DNA from: Margaritispora aquatica
Taxonomy: Eukaryota > Ascomycota > Leotiomycetes > Helotiales > Discinellaceae
DNA: 64,000 bases
Reading direction: 5' to 3'
NCBI GenBank assembly: GCA_007644065.1
Contig: VJWN01000007.1
Location: 2,386,167-2,450,166, forward strand
Below are positions 11,288-21,947 of the stretch, one piece after another. Below the pieces are notes generated by a model. It was not told the origin of the DNA. It saw nothing but the letters and a program-made list of their open reading frames with translations, and did no database searches. The stretch's first letter is position 1, and each line of letters opens with the position of its first letter. A program made the position numbers and the translations under genes.

Positions 11288-12360
11288 ATGAAGTACATTC
11301 ATTCTACCGAGACCTTGACTGTCCCCGAGGGTGGTGAGTGCAATTGCGTCCCAAAAAGCTGTGCAGATGGTGGAGGAACAGGGCTGCAAAGTTGTGGTGG
11401 AAACTTTCCCACATCAGCGGTGCGCGCCTGCGGCAGAAGAAGAACAATTGCTGATCTAGAGTCTGCGAATAGTCAAGGTCACCATCAAGTCGAGACTTGT
11501 AACCGTTGAAGGACCAAGAGGTATGCTTCGAATCCGATCCAAGGAATAGCCAGGTGGTGGAATTGTGCGATTGGGAATGCAGAGGACGAGAATAGAGCAC
11601 AGAATACCAGAGCAAATTTCTAATGGAGGTTTGATTTGCAGGAAAGCTCATTAAGAACCTCAACCACTTGGCCGTCAACTTCACACACCCAAAGAAGGAT
11701 GTTATCGAGATCGAGCTGCACCACGGTGCGCGCAAGAACGTCGCAACCCTCCGAACCGTCCGCACTCTCATCAACAACTTGATCATTGGTGTCACCAAGG
11801 GCTTCAAGTACAAGATGAGATACGTCTACGCCCATTTCCCCATCAACGTCAACGTCGACAAGAACAACGAGACCGGCCTGTTCGAGGTTGAGATCCGGTA
11901 CGTTTGTCTCTGGATTTGTGTGGGTTAGGGCAAGGGCTAGGGCTATAGTTGGAGATTTTGAAATGAATCATGAGGAATGAAGTGCTGACGGAATTCTGCG
12001 TATAGAAACTTCATCGGCGAGAAGATTGTCCGCAAAGTCGTCATGCAACCAGGTGTCGAGGTTGAGGCGTCAAAGAACCAGAAAGATGAGCTGCAGCTGT
12101 ATGGCAACTCCCTTGAAAACGTTTCGCAATCCGCAGCAGATATCCAACAGATCTGCAGAGTACGAAACAAAGATATTCGGAAGGTACATAGCCCATTTTT
12201 TACATCACCAAACACTCCACCACAGAGTTCCCACACGAGTGTGCTTTGGAAATATGGGGAATTTCTTTCAAATTGGAGCAATGGACACAGCTAACACAAC
12301 CCGCAGTTCTTGGATGGTCTGTACGTTTCGGAGAAGGGCAACATCGAGGAGGATGCATGA
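11288..12360 (+). CDS. rpl9: 60S ribosomal protein L9 (uL6)
   Basis: Structural protein of the cytosolic large subunit, equivalent to bacterial L6. Five exons (11288-11333, 11473-11520, 11642-11897, 12006-12183, 12307-12360) encode 193 residues, matching the family. Recognisable segments are MKYIHSTETLTVPEGV, VTIKSRLVTVEGPRGKL, TLINNLIIGVTKGFKYKMRY, RVRNKDIRKFLDGLYVSEKG and the acidic end IEEDA. Two very short exons (46 and 48 bp) at the 5' end are bridged by introns of 139 and 121 bp. The splice choice at 11473 (GAATAG|TCAAGG) is set by the conserved VKVTIKSR. Confidence 0.95.
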
Positions 12361-13832
12361 TTGAGCGGTTCTTCGTTTGGTCTTTGTCTTTATCTTTGGG
12401 GCGCGATGAACGTTTTTTCCTCCTCTTGACTCACCAAGTTCCTGGGAGGGGGTGGGCGTGGGTGGTGCATAAAGGGCTTTGCTGGCTCATGGGTGCGCTG
12501 CATGTGAGGGTTGGCATGGTATCATAGCAGCAGACAAAACAAGCAACTCACACCATCATGACACAATGGGAATGAAGAATGAAGATGAAAAAGCATGCCA
12601 AGGATTCTCTCGACCAGGTCCCTACCCATTATGTGATTCTTTTCTACAGGTAGGTAGGTATATGTGTATCTTTGTTGGGGACAATCTTTCTGTGCTGGAT
12701 TCGACTCAACTAGATTCGAATCACCACTCACCAGTCCGATATCCGGCTATCTATCAATGATCGCAGAGGGTTCAAGAAAGTTCTCTTGCATACCTGGCCA
12801 TTGGGAATAGTATACCATCACATGAAGGATTGAGTTCGCCTCGACGATGAAATCTTGAAGAGACTACCTTACAAACAAACTGAGAGATGGATGACTTCTC
12901 AAGTAGCCAGTCTACCATTGTTTCTAACCAGGAAATCATCTCTTCGTTTTCGTCTTAACCTTTGTCTTTGTCGAATTTCGCACTTGATCCTCCTCCATCG
13001 GGCGACTTACTTACTTACTTACTTACTTCACTCTACTGCTTTTGTCCTCTCTCGCCCCCTACTTGCACCTTACCATACATTCCACCAGTCCCTTCGCTCG
13101 GTGGCTAAACGTACTGTAGTGTACTGAAAGTCTTCTTCCCCACACAGCATACCAGAGCATGGCATACTCTACAATAACAACACCTACCTCTAGGCATATT
13201 TCAAAAGCTTGGGAAGTCTAAGTTGAAAATACAACATAATCACTGACCGAGATGAAATAAGAGTGCAAAATGAGTTTTGAGTTCTGATGTGTGGCTTCCC
13301 ATTGTATTATTCCTATATCCTGGATGTGCGTCTTATTCTGTACGACGATATCTAATTTACGACTCTCTGCTCGCGCAGGTGTCATTTCACCAGCCTCTTC
13401 CATTTCATTCATGCCCCACTATTTTCATATCCACATTCCTCGCTCTCGTTGCCATTGTCGTCCATCCATTCCATCCATCATATGCACATACCATCCATCC
13501 GTCCCTATTTTACGTCCCTTTCTCCCTCAAGAATAAGAAGTGGAAAAAAAGTATCTTCATCTTTTCCTCTCTTCTCTTTCTCGGATCATCTCTCATCTCA
13601 TCTCATGCCATAATGTAAACGAAGAAGAAGACAGAAGATGTCCCAAACCGAAACGCCGATGCCGTAATGTTCGCTGAAAATGCTGTGAAGAAAGAGGTTG
13701 TCCAAATTATGTACCCACGCTTGTGCGCAGTGTCGATCGCTTGCTATGTTCATTTGATCTCATCTCATTCAAGATAGGAGAAATTTTCAAGGTTGAAGCA
13801 GAAGTTTCAGTCAAGAGAAAAACACTGGCATT
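12361..13832. other. Gene-free region with a tetranucleotide repeat
   Basis: About 1.5 kb between convergent genes. Its only distinct element is a run of ACTT units at 13004-13028. Several frames of 80-113 codons occur but are low-complexity and unlike any family. It may hold long 3' untranslated regions. Confidence 0.5.
13004..13028. repeat. ACTT microsatellite
   Basis: Six tandem ACTT units in an intergenic region. Confidence 0.9.
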
Positions 13833-15021
13833 TTACCGCCGTGTGTGTCTCGTGTCTGTTGTCCTCCTCGTGTGGCGGTCTGAACTTGCACTACCTATTA
13901 AATCGTTAGTGTCTGTATTTTCTTTGCAGTCGGAATTTCTATGGAATCAAAGGGAACTTACTAGCACTAGTCCCCGTGTACGAATCAGTATAATACGAAC
14001 TACTGATATCGCTTCTTTCCGTCCTCGAAGCCGCCTTCTTCTTATCCGCACTCCTCTTGAGTCCCAACACAGCAGCCAGCCCGATCAATCCAGCGCCAAC
14101 CATGCCCAATCCGCCGAAACTGCTCTTCTCCTTGCGCTTCTCATCGACCTTCGAAGGTTTCGAGCCGCCAAACCATCCCACATGCTCGCGTCTCGATCCA
14201 GCTGCCGAGCCATGGCGAGAGTATCTCTCCGTGACTTCCACGCGCTCGGTGCGTTCCTTGCGCTTGCCGAGACCGAGGAGAGCAAGCAGGCCTGAGAAAC
14301 CGGCTTTGACGATGCAGCAGAAGCAGAGGAGGAGAAGAAGCATGATGCCTGCGATGACACCGATCACAATTCCGGCAATCGCACCCCCAGAGAGACCCTT
14401 GTTCGAGGCACCAGCTGTGATGGGAAAGGAGGTCCCGCTTGCTGAGGCGGCGGGGAGGAAGGTCTGAGTGGTGGTGATAGACGCAATTGTCGTGGCGATC
14501 AGGACACCTCCGCTACTGGTTCCCTTCACTGGAGCAGAATAGCTCGTTGGCAGAACAGCAATGTACGTGCTAGTATATCCGGTACAGCTTCCAGCAGTCG
14601 CACAACGTTGGTCCGCGGCGCAACAAATTGTTCCGCATGAGCTCTGCCCCAGACTCGTGGTACAGATTGGCGGAGCGGCAGTCGTAGCTTGGGCACCTTG
14701 GTAGTACGAGCTCACGGTGCTAGTGCGTACAACGGTATCCGTCCATGTCGTAGTGTAGACTGCATATCCACCAGACCCTGCTGTTCCGGCACTACAGTAC
14801 GCAATGTTGGCAGCGTTCGTGTAGCACGCCTCGCCTGCTTCACAGCAGTATTGCAATTGTGCACCACAGTACGACGCACAGGTGCCTCGGTCTTCGATCC
14901 ATGAGAATCCGAGATGTCGGAGGGCTTCTCGTGCAAATGGACTTGCTGATGTTGGTCTTGCGGTGCTCAGGCAGAGAACCAACAGAGAGAGGAGCGACGG
15001 TGGTGTTTGTGAAAGTCGCAT
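13833..15021 (-). CDS. Secreted cysteine-rich single-pass membrane protein
   Basis: Exons 13962-15021 and 13833-13894 give 373 residues; the 67-bp intron has a consensus GTAAGT donor and a CTAAC branch site close to its acceptor. A signal peptide (MRLSQ start, hydrophobic core LLSLLVLCLS, likely cleavage after TSA) precedes two small cysteine clusters (CASYCGAQLQYCCEAGEAC and CGTICCAADQRC). A Ser/Thr-rich stalk follows, then one transmembrane helix near residues 230-255 (GGAIAGIVIGVIAGIMLLLL). The cytoplasmic tail is basic and contains a second Gly/Ala/Leu hydrophobic patch. The plan resembles fungal cell-surface sensor or stalk proteins (Wsc/Mid2-like architecture), but the cysteine pattern is not a clear WSC domain. 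Function unknown. Frames open on the other strand are shadows. Confidence 0.8.
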
Positions 15022-16482
15022 TTTGGTGGTTTGATATGTGTGTAAAGTTTGAATTGGTGGTTTTCGTTCGATTATTATTTTTCGCTGAAGATCGAGGAGC
15101 GACTCGAAGTCCTGGCGGTGAAGGTGATGTGGTGTGTTGGATTGTACCCCACCTCGTTGTCGCTGTCGATCTTGTGAAAAACAAACGAATGTCGAGATAT
15201 CTTCAGCAAACAATCCAATCCGAGGGATTGTGATTGCGATAACAAACTAAGTGGTTAGAATGTTTTTTGTTTGTCTGGAATGTGAGGTAGATAGTGTGGA
15301 AATCTGAGTCTCGTGAGGAATGGAAGGAGGAGGGAAGAGCGGGAGGTTAGGAAAGGTCTTGGGGTGAACTTAAAAGTGGTCGTGGTGATGAAGTCAATAA
15401 GAGGTGGTTGGTATTTCCCGACCTCTTCTTTTTTCTTGAGACGCAACACAACCCGTATTTTCGCAAGGCACTAGTGCGAGCTACAGTGGGTCGGCTATTG
15501 TAGGTTTTTTAGGAGTATTTTGTGTGTGAGAAGATGCAGTTGGTGTTCCCGTCGGTTTTCTTGGTCTAGAATGTCGAGTTCAGTATCTTGGTGTGGTGGT
15601 TTCTTGCATGAAGCTTGCATGAGATCTGGACGGAATTGATGTTTTGATTCGATAGTAGACCCGGCAACGGATTGGGAGGGAGTTTAGTATACCGAGGGTG
15701 GCTTTAGGGAAGGGTGGATCCTATTCTCCAGGCTTTCAGGGGTGAATGGAACAGATACGGCGTCGCAATATTAATTCTCCTTCGGTTACCAGAATCCTGT
15801 TCTAACCTCACCTCATCCTCAGACATCTCACCATAGCTAAGGTCTTACTATATATTATACTATATTATACTATACCATAACATACCCTATCATATCATAT
15901 CATATCATACCTCGTTGAGAATACTCACCCTGATATCTTGATCTCCGGATCTTTAAATACTCCGTAGAAGACCATATTCTGCTCCTCTGAGATCAGGCTC
16001 AATTCATTCAAGAAAAACTGCCACTTCACCATAAGATCCACCTTGCCGTCAGAGATCCACCTGACACGACATACATACCTACATACCTACATACCACGGC
16101 CACTTACTTCAACGTCACAACATCAGGCATCAATCAATTCATGAACACTTAGCTATCCTCACAATCGGTGATAAAGGTTCACACAATTTTTATTTCACTG
16201 AAGAAATGTCTGGTTCAACGCTTTCAAGTTCTCATTATCTTTACATGCCAAAGGACCACTATGCCAAGAAGTATCACGGCACACGTTCATATTCTCGTCC
16301 ACAAGCATCCCCCAGCCCATCTCGTATTATATCCTACATTTGAAGTCTCCTGTATATTATCAGCTGCGTGTCTTCTTTACTCGGGACTATATCTTGAACA
16401 TACACATTTGCAGTTTCTTCATCCAAGCCTAATCCAAATGTTCAGCTCAGGATGCTGCCATTAATTTGGTCGCAAGACATCT
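15022..16482. other. Gene-free region with low-complexity repeats
   Basis: Promoter of the leftward membrane protein gene, then the 3' flank of the large leftward gene. It contains simple AT-rich runs (TATAC/ATATC units, 15846-15911) and CATAC/CTAC units (about 16070-16095). No supported coding frame. Confidence 0.5.
15846..15911. repeat. AT-rich simple repeat (TATAC/CATAT units)
   Basis: Runs of five-base units such as ATACT and ATATC fill this segment; low-complexity, with no coding meaning evident. Confidence 0.7.
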
Positions 16483-19332
16483 TCAGAAGTCTCTTTCACG
16501 ATTAACCTCAATCCAGTCGTCGCTGTGGTCGGCCGAGTTATCCACAGGTAAGCACGATGAGGGTCGCCGAGCACATGCATTCGCAAGAGTCTTAGCTTGT
16601 GCTGTGGTGAGAAGAGCAGAATGCTTGATCGGTCTGGCCAGTCTTGTGCACTTTGAGAACAGAGAAGCACCCTTAGCCTTCAAGGTCTCCTTCAATTTGT
16701 TTCCTCCTGATATCTCATCAAATTCAGTGGCATGGAGAATCTCATCATCCACTGGATCTTCCTCCTTCAGGTGGGTTGTTTGCCAGCTTCTAGACATTGA
16801 TGGCGGCAAAATCGTTGATGACCGTTTGGATGAAGAACTCTTGCTTGATCTAGGTTTTGAGAATGATGCGTTCAAGTTTTCGATGCCATTCGCCGACGTT
16901 AGTGCAAGGGAAGAAGACACGAAATCTTGGGTCAAATTATCCATCGCCCTGCTGTTAAAATCTGTTGATACCGAGGGTCCTGTGACTTCACGCTCGAAGA
17001 AACCCGGGTCCAAGCTATCTGCAGGTTCATCGACGAGTTTCCAAGATGTTGATCTGACTGCTTGACGATCCATATTGCCGTTACCGTGCAACTTGTTGAT
17101 GGCTAGACTAGGTCTGGTATTTTGTGCGTGACGGGTACCAGAACGGGTGAATGCGATATCTGGCAAATTCGACAACGGTGTACTCATTGCTTCCACAAGT
17201 TCCAATTCAAGATCTGAATATGCGCCTGGATTGAGGGTTGGCTTCGAACGTGCGCTCGCAATTGCACTAGCATCGACAGCTTGGTTTCCTTCTTGAATTG
17301 CATAATGTGCTTTACTCATGAAATTGCTGCCCATCTGTCTGTATCCAGTCTCCTCCACTATGCCTATGAAGCTCATCAGTGTGTTCGGTGCAGGCTCGTT
17401 GATAGGCGTTGCGAAAACATTGGCAGAAAGATCATGGCACTTGAGTGCATCCTGCGGTGACAATCGGCTGCTAGACTGCCTCATGCTATTGGCACCAGTG
17501 ACAACCATTCTCGGCTTTGGTCCAGCTGTAGATGGTTCGCCAGGTGTTGCGAAGACGTTTGATGAGAGACCTCGGCACTTGAACGCATCCTTTGATGACA
17601 CCTCGATTCCCCTCTCCTTAATGCTCTCAGCGCCAGTTCCCACCACTCTCGTCTTGTTTGCAGGTTGTCTATTTCTCAGGAAGAGCGTGTCTTCGTCAAT
17701 GACAATGTCGATCCGTGATTCTTGAGAAGTTAGATTCATTTTTAAGTATGGCCGGTTATCCTCGCTCCCAATGTTGCCTCGATATTGGTTGAATGACAAG
17801 GATGATATTATTCTCTTGATGGATGGCCAGCTTTTGTTCTTTCTTTTCGTTGACAGTTGACGCGCGATTTGCAGATTACCTGCGTGATCTTGGTTGTTGT
17901 TAGGGTTGCGAGAATCTTGGTCGGCAATTGAATTGGCAGAACTATTAGACGACCTCAACTTGTCCCAAGAGTTCTCCTTCACCTCCAAATCAACAAGGCT
18001 CCCAGCGCCACCTCTCAAGTTGACCTCAACAAGTTCATTCTCGACAAGTTCATCCTCGACAAGTTCATCCTCGACAAGTTCATCCTCGACAAGTTCATCC
18101 TCGACAAGTTCATCCTCGACAAGTTCATCCTCGTCAAGTTCATCCCCGTCTTCATTATTACCATCCTCGGGCAAATTGACTTTATCCAGACGACTAGGTC
18201 CATGACGGTTTCCAAGTCGCCAGCTTCTCGAGCGAGGAAGACCACTAGGTACATACGTCTTCACCGAAAGCCTAGCTTGCAGTTCTGGAGATCTCAACGC
18301 CGATGCTGCACCTTTCTGGCTGTGTATGTACCTCTGTCTCTTCGAACTGGCCACCGCCTGTCTCTTCCTCGTTGCTTGCACATCGCTTATAGGAGGTGCG
18401 TAAACTGAAAGATTTGGAGGAATCGACATCTGAGCTCGGTATTCCTTTACTTTGACGATCCGTGCCGGCTTTAATCCTTCGAAGCTGAGCATGTACTCTG
18501 CCTCGTCATTGGGTTCGAAAGAAAGCTTCCTTCGTAAAACCCTATCCCTCCCCCTCGGCTCTTCTCCTTCGGCAAGGACAACCATCTTGACATTCTCCTG
18601 TCCACCCTTAGCACTCCGCTTGAACAAAGTATTGATCCTCTCGATCGTGCCTCTCGATTTCTTCACCAATTCAAAGGAAGCTGAGTCCTCACACATCTCA
18701 CTCAACTCCTCATTTCGATTTCCTTGTCCACCGCGCTGATCTTGCCACCATCTCACTCTCAACACCAAGCCTTTGGCCTTGACCAAAGTCTTCTTCACTC
18801 TCGAAACTCGAGCTTGAGGGCGAGTAGGGAACAGCGAGCCCTTGAGTCTCAACCCAACTCTCTCCCTCTTACCCCTCTTGATGCTAGGGTGACGATACGA
18901 ACCCTCGATGCTCTCGGTTGGTATCCAAGTCACGTTGCCCATGAGCACAATGCTGCAGTCGGGGATGGCGACGTGGGTTCGTTTGTTTTTTCGCTTGTCT
19001 GCTTTGGGTTTGCGTTTGGAGTTAGACTCGTCGCTGGATGTGGGCTTGGATTTCCTTTTGCGAAGGGCTGAGATACCTAGGCTCGCCAGGTTTGTGTCGA
19101 GGTATTTCTTGAATTTTGCGCCGAGGATACTTGTCTTTGAGTGGGGGTTCTGGGTGAGAATTTGGTTGAAGTCTCGCTTGTGACGGGGAGTATGAGTTGA
19201 GTCCGGAGAGTGATTTTGGTTATGAGGTCTATTCTGGGTGTGAGTCTCGCTGGAGTAAAGACTGGGAACCGGTGGTCTAGGATGGTTATGAGGATGCTGG
19301 TACTGCTGGTTATTCTGGTGGTTTTGATACAT
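16483..19332 (-). CDS. Large, mostly disordered protein with VEDEL repeats, unknown function
   Basis: A single uninterrupted 949-residue frame opening with an ATG. I do not recognise a named family. The N-terminus is rich in N, Q, H and P. A strongly basic stretch (about residues 85-120) could be a nuclear localisation signal. A more ordered region (IPDCSIVLMGNVTWIPTESI, KAKGLVLRVRWWQDQ, EAEYMLSFEGLKPARIVKV) may be the conserved domain. An acidic tandem repeat of the pentapeptide VEDEL lies near residue 400-435, coded by the 15-bp minisatellite at 18031-18150. The remainder is Ser/Asn-rich with two similar blocks around RVVGTGAESI and RMVVTGANSM, each followed by a CRGLS/CHDLS-NVFATP segment, an internal duplication. 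No function is assigned; being intact over 2.85 kb is the main evidence that it is real. Confidence 0.75.
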   Translation of the reverse strand: MYQNHQNNQQYQHPHNHPRPPVPSLYSSETHTQNRPHNQNHSPDSTHTPRHKRDFNQILTQNPHSKTSILGAKFKKYLDTNLASLGISALRKRKSKPTSSDESNSKRKPKADKRKNKRTHVAIPDCSIVLMGNVTWIPTESIEGSYRHPSIKRGKRERVGLRLKGSLFPTRPQARVSRVKKTLVKAKGLVLRVRWWQDQRGGQGNRNEELSEMCEDSASFELVKKSRGTIERINTLFKRSAKGGQENVKMVVLAEGEEPRGRDRVLRRKLSFEPNDEAEYMLSFEGLKPARIVKVKEYRAQMSIPPNLSVYAPPISDVQATRKRQAVASSKRQRYIHSQKGAASALRSPELQARLSVKTYVPSGLPRSRSWRLGNRHGPSRLDKVNLPEDGNNEDGDELDEDELVEDELVEDELVEDELVEDELVEDELVENELVEVNLRGGAGSLVDLEVKENSWDKLRSSNSSANSIADQDSRNPNNNQDHAGNLQIARQLSTKRKNKSWPSIKRIISSLSFNQYRGNIGSEDNRPYLKMNLTSQESRIDIVIDEDTLFLRNRQPANKTRVVGTGAESIKERGIEVSSKDAFKCRGLSSNVFATPGEPSTAGPKPRMVVTGANSMRQSSSRLSPQDALKCHDLSANVFATPINEPAPNTLMSFIGIVEETGYRQMGSNFMSKAHYAIQEGNQAVDASAIASARSKPTLNPGAYSDLELELVEAMSTPLSNLPDIAFTRSGTRHAQNTRPSLAINKLHGNGNMDRQAVRSTSWKLVDEPADSLDPGFFEREVTGPSVSTDFNSRAMDNLTQDFVSSSLALTSANGIENLNASFSKPRSSKSSSSKRSSTILPPSMSRSWQTTHLKEEDPVDDEILHATEFDEISGGNKLKETLKAKGASLFSKCTRLARPIKHSALLTTAQAKTLANACARRPSSCLPVDNSADHSDDWIEVNRERDF
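18031..18150. repeat. 15-bp coding minisatellite
   Basis: Eight consecutive units of AAGTTCATCCTCGAC or one-to-two-base variants; the five units 18046-18120 are identical. Read on the minus strand, each unit encodes five residues of the VEDEL series. A unit length divisible by three lets copy number change without breaking the frame. Confidence 0.95.
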
Positions 19333-21514
19333 TCTGCTGTTGACGTGGGTGTTGTCGAAGCTACCGGAAGCAGGTGTCGATCACGTTGTAGGACGAGGGA
19401 AGGTTTGATGAGTTGAGTCGACACACCGTGAGTGGCGGGTGGGTCTGTGGATATTAGAGATACTCTGACGCAGAGAGAGAGCAGATGTGGTGGATTAGTG
19501 GGTACCTATAACGATGATTCTTCTTCTCCTTCGAGAGAGAGAGTGAAGTGTCGGAGTCAAGAAACAAGAAACAGGTAAGTGAGTGAGTAGATCTCGTCGT
19601 GCGCAGAATTGCTATGTGAAGAAGCGAGCTTTTTTTTCTTTTTTTTTCTGTGATGGGTTTGCTGGTTGCGATTGTAATTGTAATTGTAATTACAGACTAA
19701 GTTTATCTCAACGGCGGAGAGATAGACGTAGTTCTATCGTGCTGACAATGCTTTCATGCTCGAGAGAAGTATGGAAGCGGGATTCTTTGGTGCTTGGTGT
19801 TAGTGCAATATCCTGGTGTCTAGACAGGTAGTGTTTAGCGATGCTACTGTGATTTTCCCAGGTAGGTTGATTAGTGGTTGATGCTTCGTCTTGCGCCGCC
19901 GTACTCCATCAAGGGTAAGTGCGCGTTTAGAAATAGCTAACTAGATGCCGTAGCAAGGGCTGAATCACAGCAGTACGAGAGCACAACTCTTTGGAGCTGT
20001 GGCTCATTATGTACTGTTCGTGCGGAACATGATTGTAATTTTAACTGTGATTCTGATGTTCGTGGCTGTGTAGGTACAATTACGTGGGTGTGTGATTCAT
20101 GGTCGTACATAACTGACGTTCATTGATGTTCGTCGCCGTTCGTTGACGTTTGGTTGAGGTTGCTTGATTGCCAAAGCAAACAAGTTATAACTGTGAAATG
20201 AACTACAGCCCCAGGGGATTATATGGTTGAGAGACTTGTGCTTTGCTGAATTTAGGGATGGTTCGTCTAATCTTAGTCTTTGATGGTGGTGGCGTTGATG
20301 TTCTGCGTCTAGCTCGGTGTTTTGTCCGTCCTTGTAACTTGATCTTCCAATTCATGTTTAGATCCCGTCTTTTCCATACGATTTCCTAAGTCTGGTGTAT
20401 TCTGATCCATGATATACAGTTGAATGTCGAGTAATCCTACTTTCCAAGATATTCTACGTTCATAAAATACAACATTATCAAGATCTCGCTTAGTGGAAAT
20501 GGGAACGATGAAAAGGATTTGCAATTGGCAGTTTGTTATGATTGGTACTGAATCTCACTTGAAGCCCTAGAGCTACTAATCAGCGCTATAGGTTTCTTGG
20601 TAATTATCAATTTACTTATGTGGTATCAAAGAGAGGTGCTGAAATTGACATCTTCACTTCCTCGGACAATACCCTATTCAGCACGGATTTGTTCCACTAA
20701 ACACTAGGAGTTGCGATTAACCACTAACCAGGTCTTGAATCTTCTCTACTGTCAAAAGTCTATTTGCCACTGAGGTCATTGGTAAACCATCAAGTAGAAT
20801 TGCTATTATTAGATTCCATCTTTCTCTCCTTCATCTACAACTCAAGTCTCTATAATTCCAGACACACTCAAAACATCAAAATCCTCGAACGCTAAAAAGT
20901 CTCCCATCACTATAGGACGAGAGGACAACAACTCAGAAAGACATGCTTTGATGAACTCCAACGATGCTGAAGTGAAATTTATAACAGGGACCGAAAACAA
21001 CGGTTCAACAGCCACTCAGATCCCAAGTCCATTGATTGCTTTCCAATAATTACTATTCTTTGACCCCAAACTATTCTCTAGCCTTCTGCAGATAAATCTG
21101 GACTTCATTTTCATAATTAAACGTCAAGTTTTCAGATTCGTCAAACATACTCAGCTATTCAATTTGCCTAAAATATGGAACTATCGATTATCAGACCGAG
21201 TGACGATCAACCATGAGTCTTTATCCAACACACCATGCATCTATCTCTAAAGATCCCCTATGTGCTTTACCTTACGTATCGACCAAATTTACCTACTTCA
21301 AACGCCTCAGTTTACTTTATGTAATGTCTTACCCTGCGGAAGCGAGCCAAGCATCCACCTTTTCGCTTCCATATATACCCCACTTTCGGACATCACCACA
21401 CAAAAACACCCATCCCAAAACACCCAAAACTTCACCAAAAGCTCAACACAAAGCCAATTCTTTTTCCTTCAACGTATATCGACCTCAAAAACCAAAGCCC
21501 AAAAATGCAAAAAA
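19333..21514. other. Gene-free region left of the polyketide island
   Basis: About 2.2 kb without a supported gene. It holds the promoter of the leftward 949-residue gene, a short TGTAAT tandem run near 19671-19692, and AT-rich sequence towards the tRNA gene. Open frames up to 112 codons near 21213-21598 overlap the tRNA and are not gene-like. Confidence 0.5.
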
Positions 21515-21609
21515 GGCGCTAGCCAGGGATTGAACCTGGGACCTCACACATTTGAGAATCGAATGACCGATTTCCCTAAGCATGAATTCTACCACTGAAC
21601 TACCAGCGC
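21515..21609 (-). tRNA. tRNA-Pro (anticodon AGG), with intron
   Basis: On the minus strand the sequence folds as a tRNA. The seven-pair acceptor stem is GCGCTGG with CTAGCGC, the D stem GTTC/GAAT, the anticodon stem CATGC/GTGTG (two wobble pairs), and the T arm CCAGG-TTCAATC-CCTGG. The anticodon loop reads TT-AGG-G and is interrupted after position 37 by a 23-nt intron. The TTAGGG loop and GAGGTCCC region match proline tRNAs. Box A (TAGTTCAGTGG) and box B (GGTTCAATCCC) are intact, and a T run for Pol III termination follows. It differs from the copy at 48046-48140 by one intron base and points outward from the metabolite cluster. Confidence 0.9.
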
Positions 21610-21947
21610 GTGTTGTTTGATTGGATGGGAGCGATGATGGTGTATTAATATATATCGCGCATACCAGGGAGGGTTGTGCGGGGTGGGCTCACATCGAGTG
21701 GTGAGTAGGCGATTTGTCGAGTCATGTGGGGGAGGGGCAATTGAGCATCAACTAGGGCCACACCTTGTTTCCTTCCATCAACGGCTTGTCGCTGCTTAAT
21801 ATATCATTCGATAATTCGCTTATATCTAACGACGATTGATACACAGATCGAGTTTATACTGCTAATGCAATATGCCTCTAGTTGAGTACATAGGTAGCCC
21901 TATTATGTTGAGTCCCGCTCTTTCAATTCACTGGAAAATAACCATCT
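21610..21947. other. Spacer between tRNA and P450 gene, nothing seen
   Basis: Promoter side of the tRNA gene and 3' flank of the first P450 gene. No coding frame or repeat stands out. Confidence 0.5.

Noticed and set aside
13723..14295. 190-codon plus-strand frame
   Set aside because: Antisense to the second half of the cysteine-rich membrane protein gene and without family similarity.
15846..15911. Origin or centromere-like AT element
   Set aside because: The segment is too short and simple; nothing beyond low complexity supports such a role.
16466..17065. 199-codon frame on the plus strand
   Set aside because: It lies wholly antisense to the 949-residue gene and has no recognisable features; treated as a shadow.
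21213..21598. Two overlapping plus-strand frames of 106 and 112 codons
   Set aside because: Both run into the tRNA gene on the other strand and have low-complexity, Lys/Thr/Ser-rich composition.
21515..21609. tRNA-Gly from the GCGCTGGTAGTT start
   Set aside because: The opening resembles fungal glycine tRNAs, but the loop reads TTAGGG with a 23-nt intron after position 37, which gives anticodon AGG and matches proline tRNAs.
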